Below are positions 1 through 7,446 of a stretch of DNA of 24,774 bases, in pieces. The stretch's first letter is position 1; each line of letters begins with the position of its first letter. The position numbers and the translations under genes were made by a program. The stretch comes from an uncultured Bacteroidaceae bacterium (GTDB taxonomy: Bacteria; Bacteroidota; Bacteroidia; Bacteroidales; Bacteroidaceae): assembly GCA_934293005.1 (NCBI GenBank), contig CAKQYA010000033.1:1-24774 (forward strand), given 5' to 3'. The notes beneath the pieces were generated by a model that was not told the origin of the DNA, did not search any database, and worked only from the letters and a program-made list of their open reading frames with translations.

Positions 1-22
1 GTAGGTCGCCGCCTTCTTCAGA

Positions 23-66
23 GAGCCCCTCCATGGCAAACGCCAGGGAGGGGCTCCTTGTTTTTT
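23..66 (+). terminator. Rho-independent terminator of a gene left of the window
   Basis: A 10-bp perfect stem (GAGCCCCTCC at 23-32 with GGAGGGGCTC at 47-56), extended by an inner TGGC/GCCA pairing, is followed by a T-rich run at 58-66. The T-run orientation means it ends plus-strand transcription entering from before base 1. Bases 1-22 are too short to identify that gene. Confidence 0.8.
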
Positions 67-160
67 CCCATGGGGCTTCTTGCGTTTTCCCATGAGGCTC
101 CTTACATTATTCCATGAGGCTTCTTGCATTTTTCCATGTGGTTTTTTGCGTTGTTCCACG
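51..160. repeat. Five tandem 22-bp repeats
   Basis: Five head-to-tail 22-bp units lie at 51-72, 73-94, 95-116, 117-138 and 139-160. Each reads roughly nGGCTTCTTGCnTTTTYCCATG, and a sixth decayed unit may follow at 161-182. The first unit contains the distal arm of the terminator stem, so the array may have grown from the terminator by slippage. The unit length is not a multiple of three and no coding role is apparent. There are no unique spacers, so this is not CRISPR. Confidence 0.85.
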
Positions 161-217
161 CCGTGCCTTGTATTGTCCTTGATTAAAGGTCAGCGGATTC
201 AGCCTCTGCTTTACCTC

Positions 218-1108
218 TTAATGATTTCTGTATGGTTTACTGTAGTTGCGAGATATAGGACGTTGTCTAATATCAGGGTAATATTTCAAATCATAATCTG
301 TATTATTGTGGTATATGATAGCAATGCTGTCTATTTGGTATTCCATATGGGTGAGATGTTGCCGATTTAAATATTCAAGAGCAGCTTTCTTGATATTATG
401 CATCTTTTGGTCTGTTATGGCAGTTTCTGGTGTTCCGTATTTGTCTGACGATCGTGTTTTGACTTCGATAAAGTGTATTTTGTTGTCTTTGAGAGCTATG
501 ATGTCTATTTCGCATCCTTTGTGCAGGTTGTAATTATGTTGAAGGATTCGAAAATTATTGTTCATTAGGTATAGTCCAGCAATTTCTTCACCAGTTTTAC
601 CCAATTGAGCGGCTAACATCTTTTTATCATAGTTTTCTTTTGTCTTTTCTTGAATGTGATTTAGCAACTGTTCCTGTGTCACCACTTTAGTTGGAGTGAT
701 AATGTGAGTTATTGTGTATTCTTGCGACAGATATTTTCCTACAAGAGTGAATCGAGGACTTTTCTCTGTGTTGGGTACATGGTCTATTATCATTATGCGA
801 AATCCTTTGTCTGCACCATTTTTTATTCGTTCAATTCCCTTCATGATTGATTCATTAGACATAGCTTTTTCGTATGATATTTCACCATGCTTGTTTGTGA
901 TGTCAGAGTAATTTCTTTTAAAATACTCCCAGAATTTGGCATATAGGATATTATGCCTTTGTGTTTCCTCAGATAAGTTTCCTTCTTCTACGCAAAGGTT
1001 TATTATGCAGTTTATATGAAGCTTTACTGCAATGTTAATCAATTCGGCAGCATTGTAGATGTAGCAGCCATAGGTATAAATGATTGTTGATGCATTGGTG
1101 TTTTCCAT
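218..1108 (-). CDS. DUF488-like domain fused to YraN-family (UPF0102) nuclease domain
   Basis: The C-terminal half (about residues 168-265) matches the YraN/UPF0102 family, a PD-(D/E)xK nuclease-like fold. It has GKTGEEIA, the acidic GCEIDII motif (D202), and IEVKTR (E215, K217), followed by the usual GTPETAIT segment. The N-terminal half (about 8-140) resembles DUF488: an opening beta strand IIYTYG, a YEKAM helix, and a closing strand ending in ITHII. The DUF488 Cys-His-Arg motif region is here PNTEKSPRF, so that site looks degenerate. YraN proteins are usually near 120 residues; this one is 296. The YraN call is firm; the DUF488 call is inference from pattern. The biological role is unknown, though YraN has been linked to DNA processing. 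No clear promoter was seen. Confidence 0.8.
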   Translation of the reverse strand: MENTNASTIIYTYGCYIYNAAELINIAVKLHINCIINLCVEEGNLSEETQRHNILYAKFWEYFKRNYSDITNKHGEISYEKAMSNESIMKGIERIKNGADKGFRIMIIDHVPNTEKSPRFTLVGKYLSQEYTITHIITPTKVVTQEQLLNHIQEKTKENYDKKMLAAQLGKTGEEIAGLYLMNNNFRILQHNYNLHKGCEIDIIALKDNKIHFIEVKTRSSDKYGTPETAITDQKMHNIKKAALEYLNRQHLTHMEYQIDSIAIIYHNNTDYDLKYYPDIRQRPISRNYSKPYRNH

Positions 1109-1462
1109 CTGTCTGTAAATTATTACATTCTATTTTGTTTAGAAATTTATGTTCTCTATTTTAAATTGATTTCTTTCGTGAATAATCTATCTCATTTTCA
1201 TTATTATATCACCCATATTCAATAATCTATCTCACGTTCAACACTATACATTGTTGTTGTTTCTTCTGGCATTTTGTTACCGCCAAATCTTGTTTATAGC
1301 CAGTATGCCTTCTATGTGTTCGCATCAATCTTGTCATGTGCGTATCATTCTTTTCGATATGAATATCATTTTTTTCGATATTAAAATCAACCTTGTTGAT
1401 GTGAATAGCCGCATAAATGTGTACTAACGAACTATTGAGCCATTCAATTATATTTTTGTGCA
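1109..1462. other. A/T-rich intergenic region with a 14-nt direct repeat
   Basis: This stretch separates two minus-strand genes. The sequence AATAATCTATCTCA occurs at 1181-1194 and again at 1221-1234, each followed within a few bases by TTCA, at a 40-bp spacing. An 81-codon minus-strand reading frame (1227-1472) overlaps the end of the esterase gene. It has low-complexity composition and no recognisable domain, so it is not called as a gene. No terminator is evident. Confidence 0.5.
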
Positions 1463-2767
1463 TCATTCCCATTTAGTGATGCTCTTCAGATAAGATGTGA
1501 GTTGTTTGGCCATTACATCATGTTGTTTCATCGAGGGGTGCCATGAGGCTCCATAACCGAGTGAGCCATCGTGAGTTTCAAAATCCAAGCGATACACATT
1601 AGTGTCTCCATTTGAAAGAGCGAGCCTCATCGTAGTGTCCATTGCATCCTTTGCCATCTTGAGGGCATTGCCTTTCATCATGCATCCAGAGAGAAATATG
1701 ATTTTGGCATCAGGGTAGTGTGAACGTATTTGTTTGTATAGATTATTGAACCCCTTAGCAAGCAATGTGGAGTCGGCACCTTCTGTCGACGTGTCATTTG
1801 TGCCAAGATTGACGCAAACCACGTCTGGTGTGAAGCGTGCGAAATCCCATAGTTGGCTGTCGTCGTATAGCATAGTGTATTTATACTCTGTGTTCATGTT
1901 GACAGCGTCACCAGTTTTAGGTCCATTGTAATTTCTATACACTCCGATGCCGCTTCTTGCCACCACATAAGCTTGAGCCTTCAGCCATCGGGCTGTTTTA
2001 GCAGCATAAGTGAAATAATAGTTAGCAGTTTCCTCTGTGTAGGGAGCAGAAGCGTCAGCAGCTTCTATGCCATATCCGCAAGTGATGCTGTTGCCGATAA
2101 ATTCTATCTTACGTGAAGGCAGAGGAGCAGGAGAGGTGAGAAAAGTATTGTTGTTCAGAATGAAACCATGAAATTCAGGTCTTGTATGGTATCCCTCACC
2201 GATATAAGTGATTGTAAGTTGGTGAGCATATTTGCCGTTGCCGTTCATGTCTTTATTAAGATAAGCGCCACTATCACCAGAAGCTATGATGCCATTGCTC
2301 TTATCGCATTGTTCAATATTTCCTTTGCTGCAATCATTCAGGTTGCAGCAATCATTAATATTACTGCAATAATTTCTATTTCTGCAATCATTTCCATTAC
2401 TGCAATCATTAATATTTCTGCAATGTTCATTCTTCTCAATGCATAGTGTGACTATGCTGTCGTTGAGGAATCCTATTTTGAAAGGTTCGTTTTCATCAAT
2501 CTTCACCATGAAATATCCGCTGTGAGGTTTCGCCTTCATAGCAATGCTGTTGCCCATGAAAGCTGTCCGTATCTCAGTTCCTGGATAAGTGAACGTGGGC
2601 CGATCAGGATTCGAGTCATTTATTCTGCCAACATATGTGATATGTTGGTCTGAAGGCTTGACAAGACGTGTCTTATCAGTCTGCGCAAACATCGCAATGC
2701 TGACAAATTGCAGCATTATAGTAGAAATGAAGTATTTGTTCATGACGGTTAAGTGTGTTAGATTCAT
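1463..2767 (-). CDS. Secreted CE2-like acetyl (xylan) esterase, SGNH fold, with Cys/Asn repeat insertion
   Basis: The protein has the two-part layout of carbohydrate esterase family 2: an N-terminal jelly-roll domain (about 40-215) and an SGNH hydrolase domain (about 220-430). The nucleophile motif is FIGNSIT (S227). The block II Gly is near 273, block III is LGTND (N324), and the catalytic His is H410 in SWHPS. The usual acidic residue two or three positions before that His is absent (Ser at -2), which suits a Ser-His dyad as described for some CE2 members. A signal peptide is present. Met9 (start at 2743) gives a better signal peptide, MNKYF...FAQ, than the first Met and is the more likely start. 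The expected reaction is removal of O-acetyl groups from xylan or related glycans. Residues 116-151 form an unusual repeat, listed separately. The neighbouring GH51 gene fits hemicellulose use. Confidence 0.85.
   Translation of the reverse strand: MNLTHLTVMNKYFISTIMLQFVSIAMFAQTDKTRLVKPSDQHITYVGRINDSNPDRPTFTYPGTEIRTAFMGNSIAMKAKPHSGYFMVKIDENEPFKIGFLNDSIVTLCIEKNEHCRNINDCSNGNDCRNRNYCSNINDCCNLNDCSKGNIEQCDKSNGIIASGDSGAYLNKDMNGNGKYAHQLTITYIGEGYHTRPEFHGFILNNNTFLTSPAPLPSRKIEFIGNSITCGYGIEAADASAPYTEETANYYFTYAAKTARWLKAQAYVVARSGIGVYRNYNGPKTGDAVNMNTEYKYTMLYDDSQLWDFARFTPDVVCVNLGTNDTSTEGADSTLLAKGFNNLYKQIRSHYPDAKIIFLSGCMMKGNALKMAKDAMDTTMRLALSNGDTNVYRLDFETHDGSLGYGASWHPSMKQHDVMAKQLTSYLKSITKWE
2315..2422 (-). 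repeat. Six 18-bp units coding Cys-x-Asn-x-Asn-Asp hexapeptides
   Basis: Within the esterase gene, residues 116-151 are six consecutive hexapeptides, each starting with Cys (C116, C122, C128, C134, C140, C146) with Asn usual at positions 3 and 5 and Asp usual at position 6. On the plus strand the units look like CTGCAATCATTAATATTA. The block interrupts the jelly-roll domain between VTLCIEKNEH and the GKYAHQLTITY strand, so it is probably an expanded surface loop. Confidence 0.85.
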
Positions 2768-2941
2768 AGCGTAAGAAAAGAATGAGGATTGAAATAATAT
2801 TCATGAAGCAAGTTAGAGGAAAATAGCACAGTCAGGGAAAATGGCATATTCAAGAAAGGAAAAAATGAAGCACAACAGCAAGCCTCATCTCTGTCAAACG
2901 ACCTGTTTGTGTTAAATGATTCATCACAACCGCTAATCTAT

Positions 2942-2976
2942 ACGGGGGAACCATATATCTTGGTTCCCCCGTTTTA
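2942..2976. terminator. Strong hairpin terminator after the arabinofuranosidase gene
   Basis: A perfect 12-bp stem (ACGGGGGAACCA at 2942-2953 with TGGTTCCCCCGT at 2961-2972) has a 7-nt loop. A T-run follows on the plus strand; the minus-strand side is A/T-rich but lacks a clean T-run. Its position just beyond the minus-strand stop at 3008 suggests that it terminates that gene, possibly in both directions. The 240-bp gap around it holds no other feature I can support. Confidence 0.7.
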
Positions 2977-3007
2977 TAAATCAGCTGTCGTGTTGCGACA
3001 AGCGAGT

Positions 3008-5455
3008 TCATTTCTTCTTGTTGTCTTTCTTTATGCGTATGACAGAGAAAGAGTATTGCGGAATGTCTACCTTGATCGAACCGCTCACATTGAGAGAGCG
3101 AGTCTCGTTGATATCCCATGCGCGAGTCTTGTTAGGATTGCCGTTGCTTGCGAGAATCGACCAAGAAGCAGCAGGGGAGAAACCCTTGAGAGCGTCATCG
3201 CCAAGGTTTATTGTCATGCTTGAAGCCTTTGGCAGCATGCTGACAATCTTGATGATGATGTCGCCTGTGGCAGAGTCGATCACAACCGATTTGTCGAGAC
3301 GCTGCTCCACAGCCTGTCCGCCATTGACGGTGAGGTCCGAATAAACGTATTCATGTCCAGCATTCTGTCCGAAGGCACGCTGAGTGAAGTAGTTGGCCGT
3401 GGGCTTCACCTCAGTGTTGTTGAAGTATATGAGGTCAGGGTTCCAACTTGTGTGTCCTTCCTTGGCAAGCAGAGGAGCATACGACGACATCACCACCACA
3501 TCAGCATTGCGCTCCACATTGGCAAGATAAGCAGCCTCCACGAGAGCGTTTGACACGTTGTTGCCCTTCGAAGCCCATTCGCCGAGATACACCTTTGTGC
3601 CCTCCCTGTCATAATTGTCGTAGAAGTCACGGTGGTGGAAATACCATCCTGTAGAATTGTAATAGTGCTCATCCACTATCTCTATGTTCTTCTTCTTAGC
3701 TTCGCGCCATCCATATTCATAGTCGCTGCCTTCCCAGAAAGGTCCCACAGTGCCCACTACCGTAATCTCTGGGTGCGCCTTCTTTATGCCCTCAATGAGG
3801 AAATTGTATCTTTCGAGAAACACATCGCTTATGAGGTCTTCGTTTCCTATGCCAAGATATTTCAGGTTGAAAGGCTTGGGATGACCAGCCTTAGCCCTCA
3901 TCTTTGCCAGTTCCGACGATTTGGCGTCACCGTTAGCCCATTCAATGAGGTCGAGCAGTTCTTGCAGATAGCTCTCCATCGTGAGCGGCTTCCCGTTGTA
4001 TGTGTATGGTGAAGGCTTTCCGTTCAGGTCTTTCTCAAACGGTATGCCGCCCTGCTGTCCAGCACCTCCTCTGTGTGAGTTTTGGCAAGGCACGCCAGCA
4101 GCGAGCACAGGCAGAGGCTGAGCGCCAATGTCCTCGCAGAATTGGAAATATTCATAGAAGCCGAGTCCGCGAGTCTGGTGATAGTTCCAGATGTTCATGT
4201 CGCCCTGTCTTTCCCACAGGTCGCCTATCGTGGCTTGCCAATGGTATATATTGTCAATGCCCTGTCCGTGAGTGGCGCATCCTCCAGGAAATCGCACAAA
4301 TTTAGGGTGCAGGTCAGCCACAACTTCAGCCAGATCCTTTCTCAGTCCGTTTGTGCGTCCGCGGAAAGTGTTCTTTGGGAAAAGCGACACGAAGTCGATA
4401 GCAGTCTCGCCCTTTTGCAGAGGTTCGATGATGAGCTGCGCTTTTTCTGTAGAAGCATTAGCTGTCAGCCACTTGTCTTGTTTCTTCCATTGCGCTGTTG
4501 GCTTGATTATGGTTGAAGCCACAGTGTTGCCGCCTTCCACCACCGACACCTTCAGAGCGTTGTTTCCTTTGGCAAATAGGCTGAGCAGATATTTTTCGCC
4601 TTTTTTCAGGGCTATGCCGTCCCATCCCTCGTTTATGAGTCGCGCGCCTGGGGCCGTAGTGGTCAGTAGCGAATAGTGCGCATTGTTCTTGTGTATAGGA
4701 TCATCTGTTCCTATTTCCCATTCAGTGCCGTTGCCCTCAAGTCGCCATGCAGTCTTGGCGTTCCATTCTCTTCTGTCGCTGCTCGAATATTCAAAGTCCC
4801 GGTTTTGGATGAGTTCGGCATACAGTCCTCCGTCAGCCGCATAACTTATGTCTTCGAAGAAGATGCCCATAAGTTCGGGCGAGATGCTCTTTCTGTCGTT
4901 CCAGTTGATGGAAAGCGTGGCATTTATGTCATCAGCCATCGAAGCAATGTGAGCGCCGCTTGCCACAAAATCATCTCTGTCCATAGCACCGTTTCTGTCA
5001 GCATTGGCCTTTTTGTTGAGCAGGTTCTTCAGAGCTTGGTATGGCACCTTTATTATATTATTTTCCGAAGCCTTCTTCTGCTTCTCCACAATCTCGTCAA
5101 AAGTCATTTTGTCCACGTATGGGTAGTCTTGCGGCTTCCATAGAGAGAAATTCTCCGACGATGTGGTTGCAATCTGGGCGTTCTTCAAGTTCGGGATAAA
5201 TGTGGCGTGGTAAGTTTTGCCATCGAAGGAGATGACAGGGTAGTAGAGTTTCTTCTCTGCGCCCCACGTGCCGTAGTCGCTTTCAAAAAGGTTGCAATGC
5301 ACATGCTTCCAGTGCTTGCCGTCTATCGAATAGGCTATCTGGAAGTCTCTCACACCGTTTTGCACGTCTGGCTTCACAAACACCGAGTCGGGGTTGTTTG
5401 CTGATGCCGAGATGGCGCTCATGGCTAAGAATGTTGAATACAATAGATGTTTCAT
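3008..5455 (-). CDS. Secreted GH51 alpha-L-arabinofuranosidase with N-terminal accessory module
   Basis: This enzyme hydrolyses terminal alpha-L-arabinofuranosyl residues from arabinan or arabinoxylan. A signal peptide occupies about residues 1-19. Residues 25-115 (AYSIDGKHW, SDYGTWGAEKK, FSLWKPQDYP) look like a partial GH43-type propeller module. Residues 151-162 fit an EF-hand-like loop (N151, D153, N155, G156, D159, D162). The GH51 part starts near 180 with ELMGIFFEDISYAADGG and encloses a CBM4/9-like jelly roll (about 235-360). The TIM barrel holds the acid/base E539 (GIGNED) and nucleophile E626 (YLGEWAS). A beta-sandwich ends the protein. At 815 residues it is longer than simple GH51 enzymes because of the N-terminal module. 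The TAnnTTTG-like AAACTTTG, read on the minus strand about 35 bp before the start, is a weak promoter candidate. Confidence 0.93.
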   Translation of the reverse strand: MKHLLYSTFLAMSAISASANNPDSVFVKPDVQNGVRDFQIAYSIDGKHWKHVHCNLFESDYGTWGAEKKLYYPVISFDGKTYHATFIPNLKNAQIATTSSENFSLWKPQDYPYVDKMTFDEIVEKQKKASENNIIKVPYQALKNLLNKKANADRNGAMDRDDFVASGAHIASMADDINATLSINWNDRKSISPELMGIFFEDISYAADGGLYAELIQNRDFEYSSSDRREWNAKTAWRLEGNGTEWEIGTDDPIHKNNAHYSLLTTTAPGARLINEGWDGIALKKGEKYLLSLFAKGNNALKVSVVEGGNTVASTIIKPTAQWKKQDKWLTANASTEKAQLIIEPLQKGETAIDFVSLFPKNTFRGRTNGLRKDLAEVVADLHPKFVRFPGGCATHGQGIDNIYHWQATIGDLWERQGDMNIWNYHQTRGLGFYEYFQFCEDIGAQPLPVLAAGVPCQNSHRGGAGQQGGIPFEKDLNGKPSPYTYNGKPLTMESYLQELLDLIEWANGDAKSSELAKMRAKAGHPKPFNLKYLGIGNEDLISDVFLERYNFLIEGIKKAHPEITVVGTVGPFWEGSDYEYGWREAKKKNIEIVDEHYYNSTGWYFHHRDFYDNYDREGTKVYLGEWASKGNNVSNALVEAAYLANVERNADVVVMSSYAPLLAKEGHTSWNPDLIYFNNTEVKPTANYFTQRAFGQNAGHEYVYSDLTVNGGQAVEQRLDKSVVIDSATGDIIIKIVSMLPKASSMTINLGDDALKGFSPAASWSILASNGNPNKTRAWDINETRSLNVSGSIKVDIPQYSFSVIRIKKDNKKK

Positions 5456-5617
5456 TAGTTAATTAGTTGTTTTATTATATATGTGACAAAGTTTCGGACG
5501 TACATTCATTAATGCCTGCCTCTCCCAATCGGTCATTAGTGATTGCAGGTGTTTTGTTTTTCAGAAGAGAGGATTTTGTTTGGCTTTTAATGAGTGATAG
5601 CGAGCTATTGCGAATTA

Positions 5618-5814
5618 AACCCAAATCTGTCATTAGATTTCAAATCTTGTTAGTGTTTGTTTCGAGCAGGTTGCGACAGTTGCGTTGAAGGCATAGCGGG
5701 CTATGTCGAAACGCAAATGGAAGCAAGATGCCGAAAGAAACGCTGACAAGAGTTGAAAAGAAGCAATAATGTCCTAATAAACTTTCTGTTTCGGTCTAAT
5801 GACCGATTTGGGTT
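5618..5814. mobile_element. 197-bp hairpin (MITE-like) element
   Basis: A 20-bp inverted repeat with one mismatch bounds the element (AACCCAAATCTGTCATTAGA at 5618-5637 and its complement at 5795-5814). The interior is a long imperfect hairpin: CTTGTTAGTGTTT near 5646 pairs with AAACGCTGACAAG near 5740. The centre is GCATAGC-GG-GCTATGT near 5691-5706. No target-site duplication is evident. The element fills most of the 377-bp gap between two minus-strand genes. No transposase is present, so mobility is an inference. The core resembles that of the element at 18970-19156. Confidence 0.6.
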
Positions 5815-5832
5815 AAAAACAAGCAAAATGTT

Positions 5833-6678
5833 CTATTTCTTTATGAGTGTGAAAGTCTGTGTCTTTGATCCCATAGGCTCTGGGTCGAGATACAGTTGGT
5901 TGCCCACATACGATGCTACGCAGTTTGCAGCCACGGTCACAGTGACTGTCATGCTCTCCTCGTCGGTCTTGTCAAAGAGGTCATTGGCCGTTTCCGGTAT
6001 CACAATGTCGAAAGAAGCCTTGTTTTGCCAACTGCCGCATTCGAACGAGCCGCTCAGTATGGCGGCAGGCGAAGCGGCATACACATATTTCACCTTCACA
6101 TATTCGCCTGGGTCAGCAAGCGATAGAGTGGCCTTGATAGTGTCGCCAGCCGACACCTCCGTCTTGTCAAAAGTGACGCTGCCCATCACAGGCATGCGCG
6201 ATTCTGCATCCGCATCGCTGTCACTCTTTATGAGTGTGAAAGTTTGTGTCTTTGATCCCATAGACTTTGGATCGAGAAACGGTGCGTTGCCCGCATACGA
6301 TGCTACTTCGTTTGCAGCCACGGTCACAGTGACTGTCATGCTCTCCTCGTCAGTCTTGTCAAAGAGATCATTGGCCGTTTCCGGTATCACAATGTCGAAA
6401 GAAGCCTTGTTTTGCGAACTGCCGCATTCGAACGAGCCGCTCAGTATGGCGGCAGGCGAAGCGGCATACACATATTTCACCTTCACATATTCGCCTGGGT
6501 CAGCAAGCGATAGAGTGGCCTTGATAGTGTCGCCAGCCGACACCTCCGTCTTGTCAAAAGTGACGCTGCCCATCACAGGCATGCGCGATTCCACATCCGC
6601 ATCGCTGTCACAGCTTGCCATAGCAGCGCAGACAAAAGCAGCCATGGCAGTCTGCGCAACAGTCTTAGTCGTTATCAT
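5833..6678 (-). CDS. Lipoprotein of two near-identical 129-residue repeats
   Basis: The N-terminus has a Lys5 n-region, an Ala-rich hydrophobic stretch, and a lipobox AAMASC with C23 as the lipidated residue. The mature protein is two copies of one unit, residues 24-152 and 153-281, both starting DSDAD and running through RMPVMGSVTFDKTEVSAGD to TQTFTLIK. The unit is beta-rich and probably an immunoglobulin-like or adhesin-like surface domain, but I recognise no family. The copies differ mainly near their C-terminal ends (NAPFLDPKSM against NQLYLDPEPM); copy 2 has C253 where copy 1 has E124. A minus-strand TACCTTTG box (6717-6724) lies 39 bp before the start. A large plus-strand reading frame across the gene is an antisense shadow. 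Confidence 0.8.
   Translation of the reverse strand: MITTKTVAQTAMAAFVCAAMASCDSDADVESRMPVMGSVTFDKTEVSAGDTIKATLSLADPGEYVKVKYVYAASPAAILSGSFECGSSQNKASFDIVIPETANDLFDKTDEESMTVTVTVAANEVASYAGNAPFLDPKSMGSKTQTFTLIKSDSDADAESRMPVMGSVTFDKTEVSAGDTIKATLSLADPGEYVKVKYVYAASPAAILSGSFECGSWQNKASFDIVIPETANDLFDKTDEESMTVTVTVAANCVASYVGNQLYLDPEPMGSKTQTFTLIKK
5836..6609 (-). repeat. 387-bp tandem duplication inside the lipoprotein gene
   Basis: Units 6223-6609 (copy 1) and 5836-6222 (copy 2) are almost identical in DNA sequence across most of their length. Differences cluster in the roughly 100 bp coding the end of each protein repeat. This points to a recent duplication or ongoing gene conversion, with divergence kept in one segment. 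Confidence 0.85.
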
Positions 6679-6716
6679 TTTCGTATTTGTTTATTGTTGT
6701 CGGTTTGTTTTTTCTA

Positions 6717-6724
6717 CAAAGGTA
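6717..6724 (-). promoter_or_regulatory. Bacteroidota -7 box for the repeat lipoprotein
   Basis: TACCTTTG on the minus strand matches the TAnnTTTG consensus and lies 39 bp upstream of the lipoprotein start. I do not see a clear -33 TTG at the usual spacing. Confidence 0.5.
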
Positions 6725-6754
6725 TTGATTTTTGTGGAAATATGACTACCTTTG
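6725..6754 (+). promoter_or_regulatory. Bacteroidota promoter of ribE
   Basis: TTG at 6725-6727, a 19-bp spacer and TACCTTTG at 6747-6754 match the Bacteroidota housekeeping promoter. Transcription would start near 6761, about 20 nt before the ribE ATG. No FMN riboswitch can fit in so short a leader. Confidence 0.7.
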
Positions 6755-6780
6755 CATTGTAATTAAATATTTTTTACAAT

Positions 6781-7383
6781 ATGTTTAGCGGAATAGTAGA
6801 AGAATTTGCGACAGTTGTTGCCATAGAGAAAGAACAGGAGAATGTGCATTTCACGCTCACATGCTCCTTTGTCGACCAACTCAAGATAGATCAGAGTGTG
6901 GCCCACAACGGAGTGTGCCTCACGGTAGTGAAAATCTTCGATGGCAAGTATGTGGTCACCGCCATGAAAGAGACACTCTTGCGAAGCAATCTGGGCCTGC
7001 TCAAAGTGGGCGACAAGGTCAACGTGGAGCGTTCCATGATGATGAATGGCCGCCTTGATGGCCACATAGTGCAGGGACATGTTGACCAGACGGCAGAGTG
7101 TGTGGAGAAGACAGACCAGCAGGGCAGCTACACCTTCACGTTCAAATATGCCTTCGACAAGGCTATGGCCAAGAAGGGCTACATGACAGTAGACAAAGGC
7201 AGCGTGACGGTCAATGGCGTGAGCCTTACTGTGTGCAATTCCACTGACGACAGTTTTCAGGTGAACATCATACCTTACACTTACGACAACACCAACTTCC
7301 ACCAGATTGAAGTGGGCAGCGTCGTCAACATCGAGTTCGACATCATCGGCAAGTACATTGCGCGCATACAGTCGTTTGAGTGA
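6781..7383 (+). CDS. ribE: Riboflavin synthase alpha chain
   Basis: Riboflavin synthase joins two molecules of 6,7-dimethyl-8-ribityllumazine by dismutation to give riboflavin. The protein has the two lumazine-binding repeats of the family. Repeat 1 starts MFSGIVEE and has SVAHNGVCLTVV and the linker MNGRLDGHIVQGHVD; repeat 2 has KGSVTVNGVSLTV. The length of 200 residues is normal. The start is fixed by the conserved MFSGIVE N-terminus. No other rib gene is in the window, so the gene stands apart from a riboflavin operon. A secreted SGNH hydrolase follows 63 bp later and may be co-transcribed. Confidence 0.96.
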   Translation: MFSGIVEEFATVVAIEKEQENVHFTLTCSFVDQLKIDQSVAHNGVCLTVVKIFDGKYVVTAMKETLLRSNLGLLKVGDKVNVERSMMMNGRLDGHIVQGHVDQTAECVEKTDQQGSYTFTFKYAFDKAMAKKGYMTVDKGSVTVNGVSLTVCNSTDDSFQVNIIPYTYDNTNFHQIEVGSVVNIEFDIIGKYIARIQSFE

Positions 7384-7446
7384 TCCGCCACAGCTATTAT
7401 ATTATAAGTGTTATATATTATTATGTGTGGCAATATCATCAACGCG

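Noticed and set aside
80..533. Plus-strand frames 80-370 and 306-533
   Set aside because: They overlap the tandem repeats and lie opposite the DUF488/YraN gene, with no domain.
1227..1472. 81-codon minus-strand frame after the esterase gene
   Set aside because: Low-complexity composition, overlap with the esterase end, and no recognisable motif.
5753..6745. 330-codon plus-strand frame opposite the repeat lipoprotein
   Set aside because: The minus-strand frame has a proper lipoprotein signal and promoter box; the plus frame is a shadow showing the same duplication.
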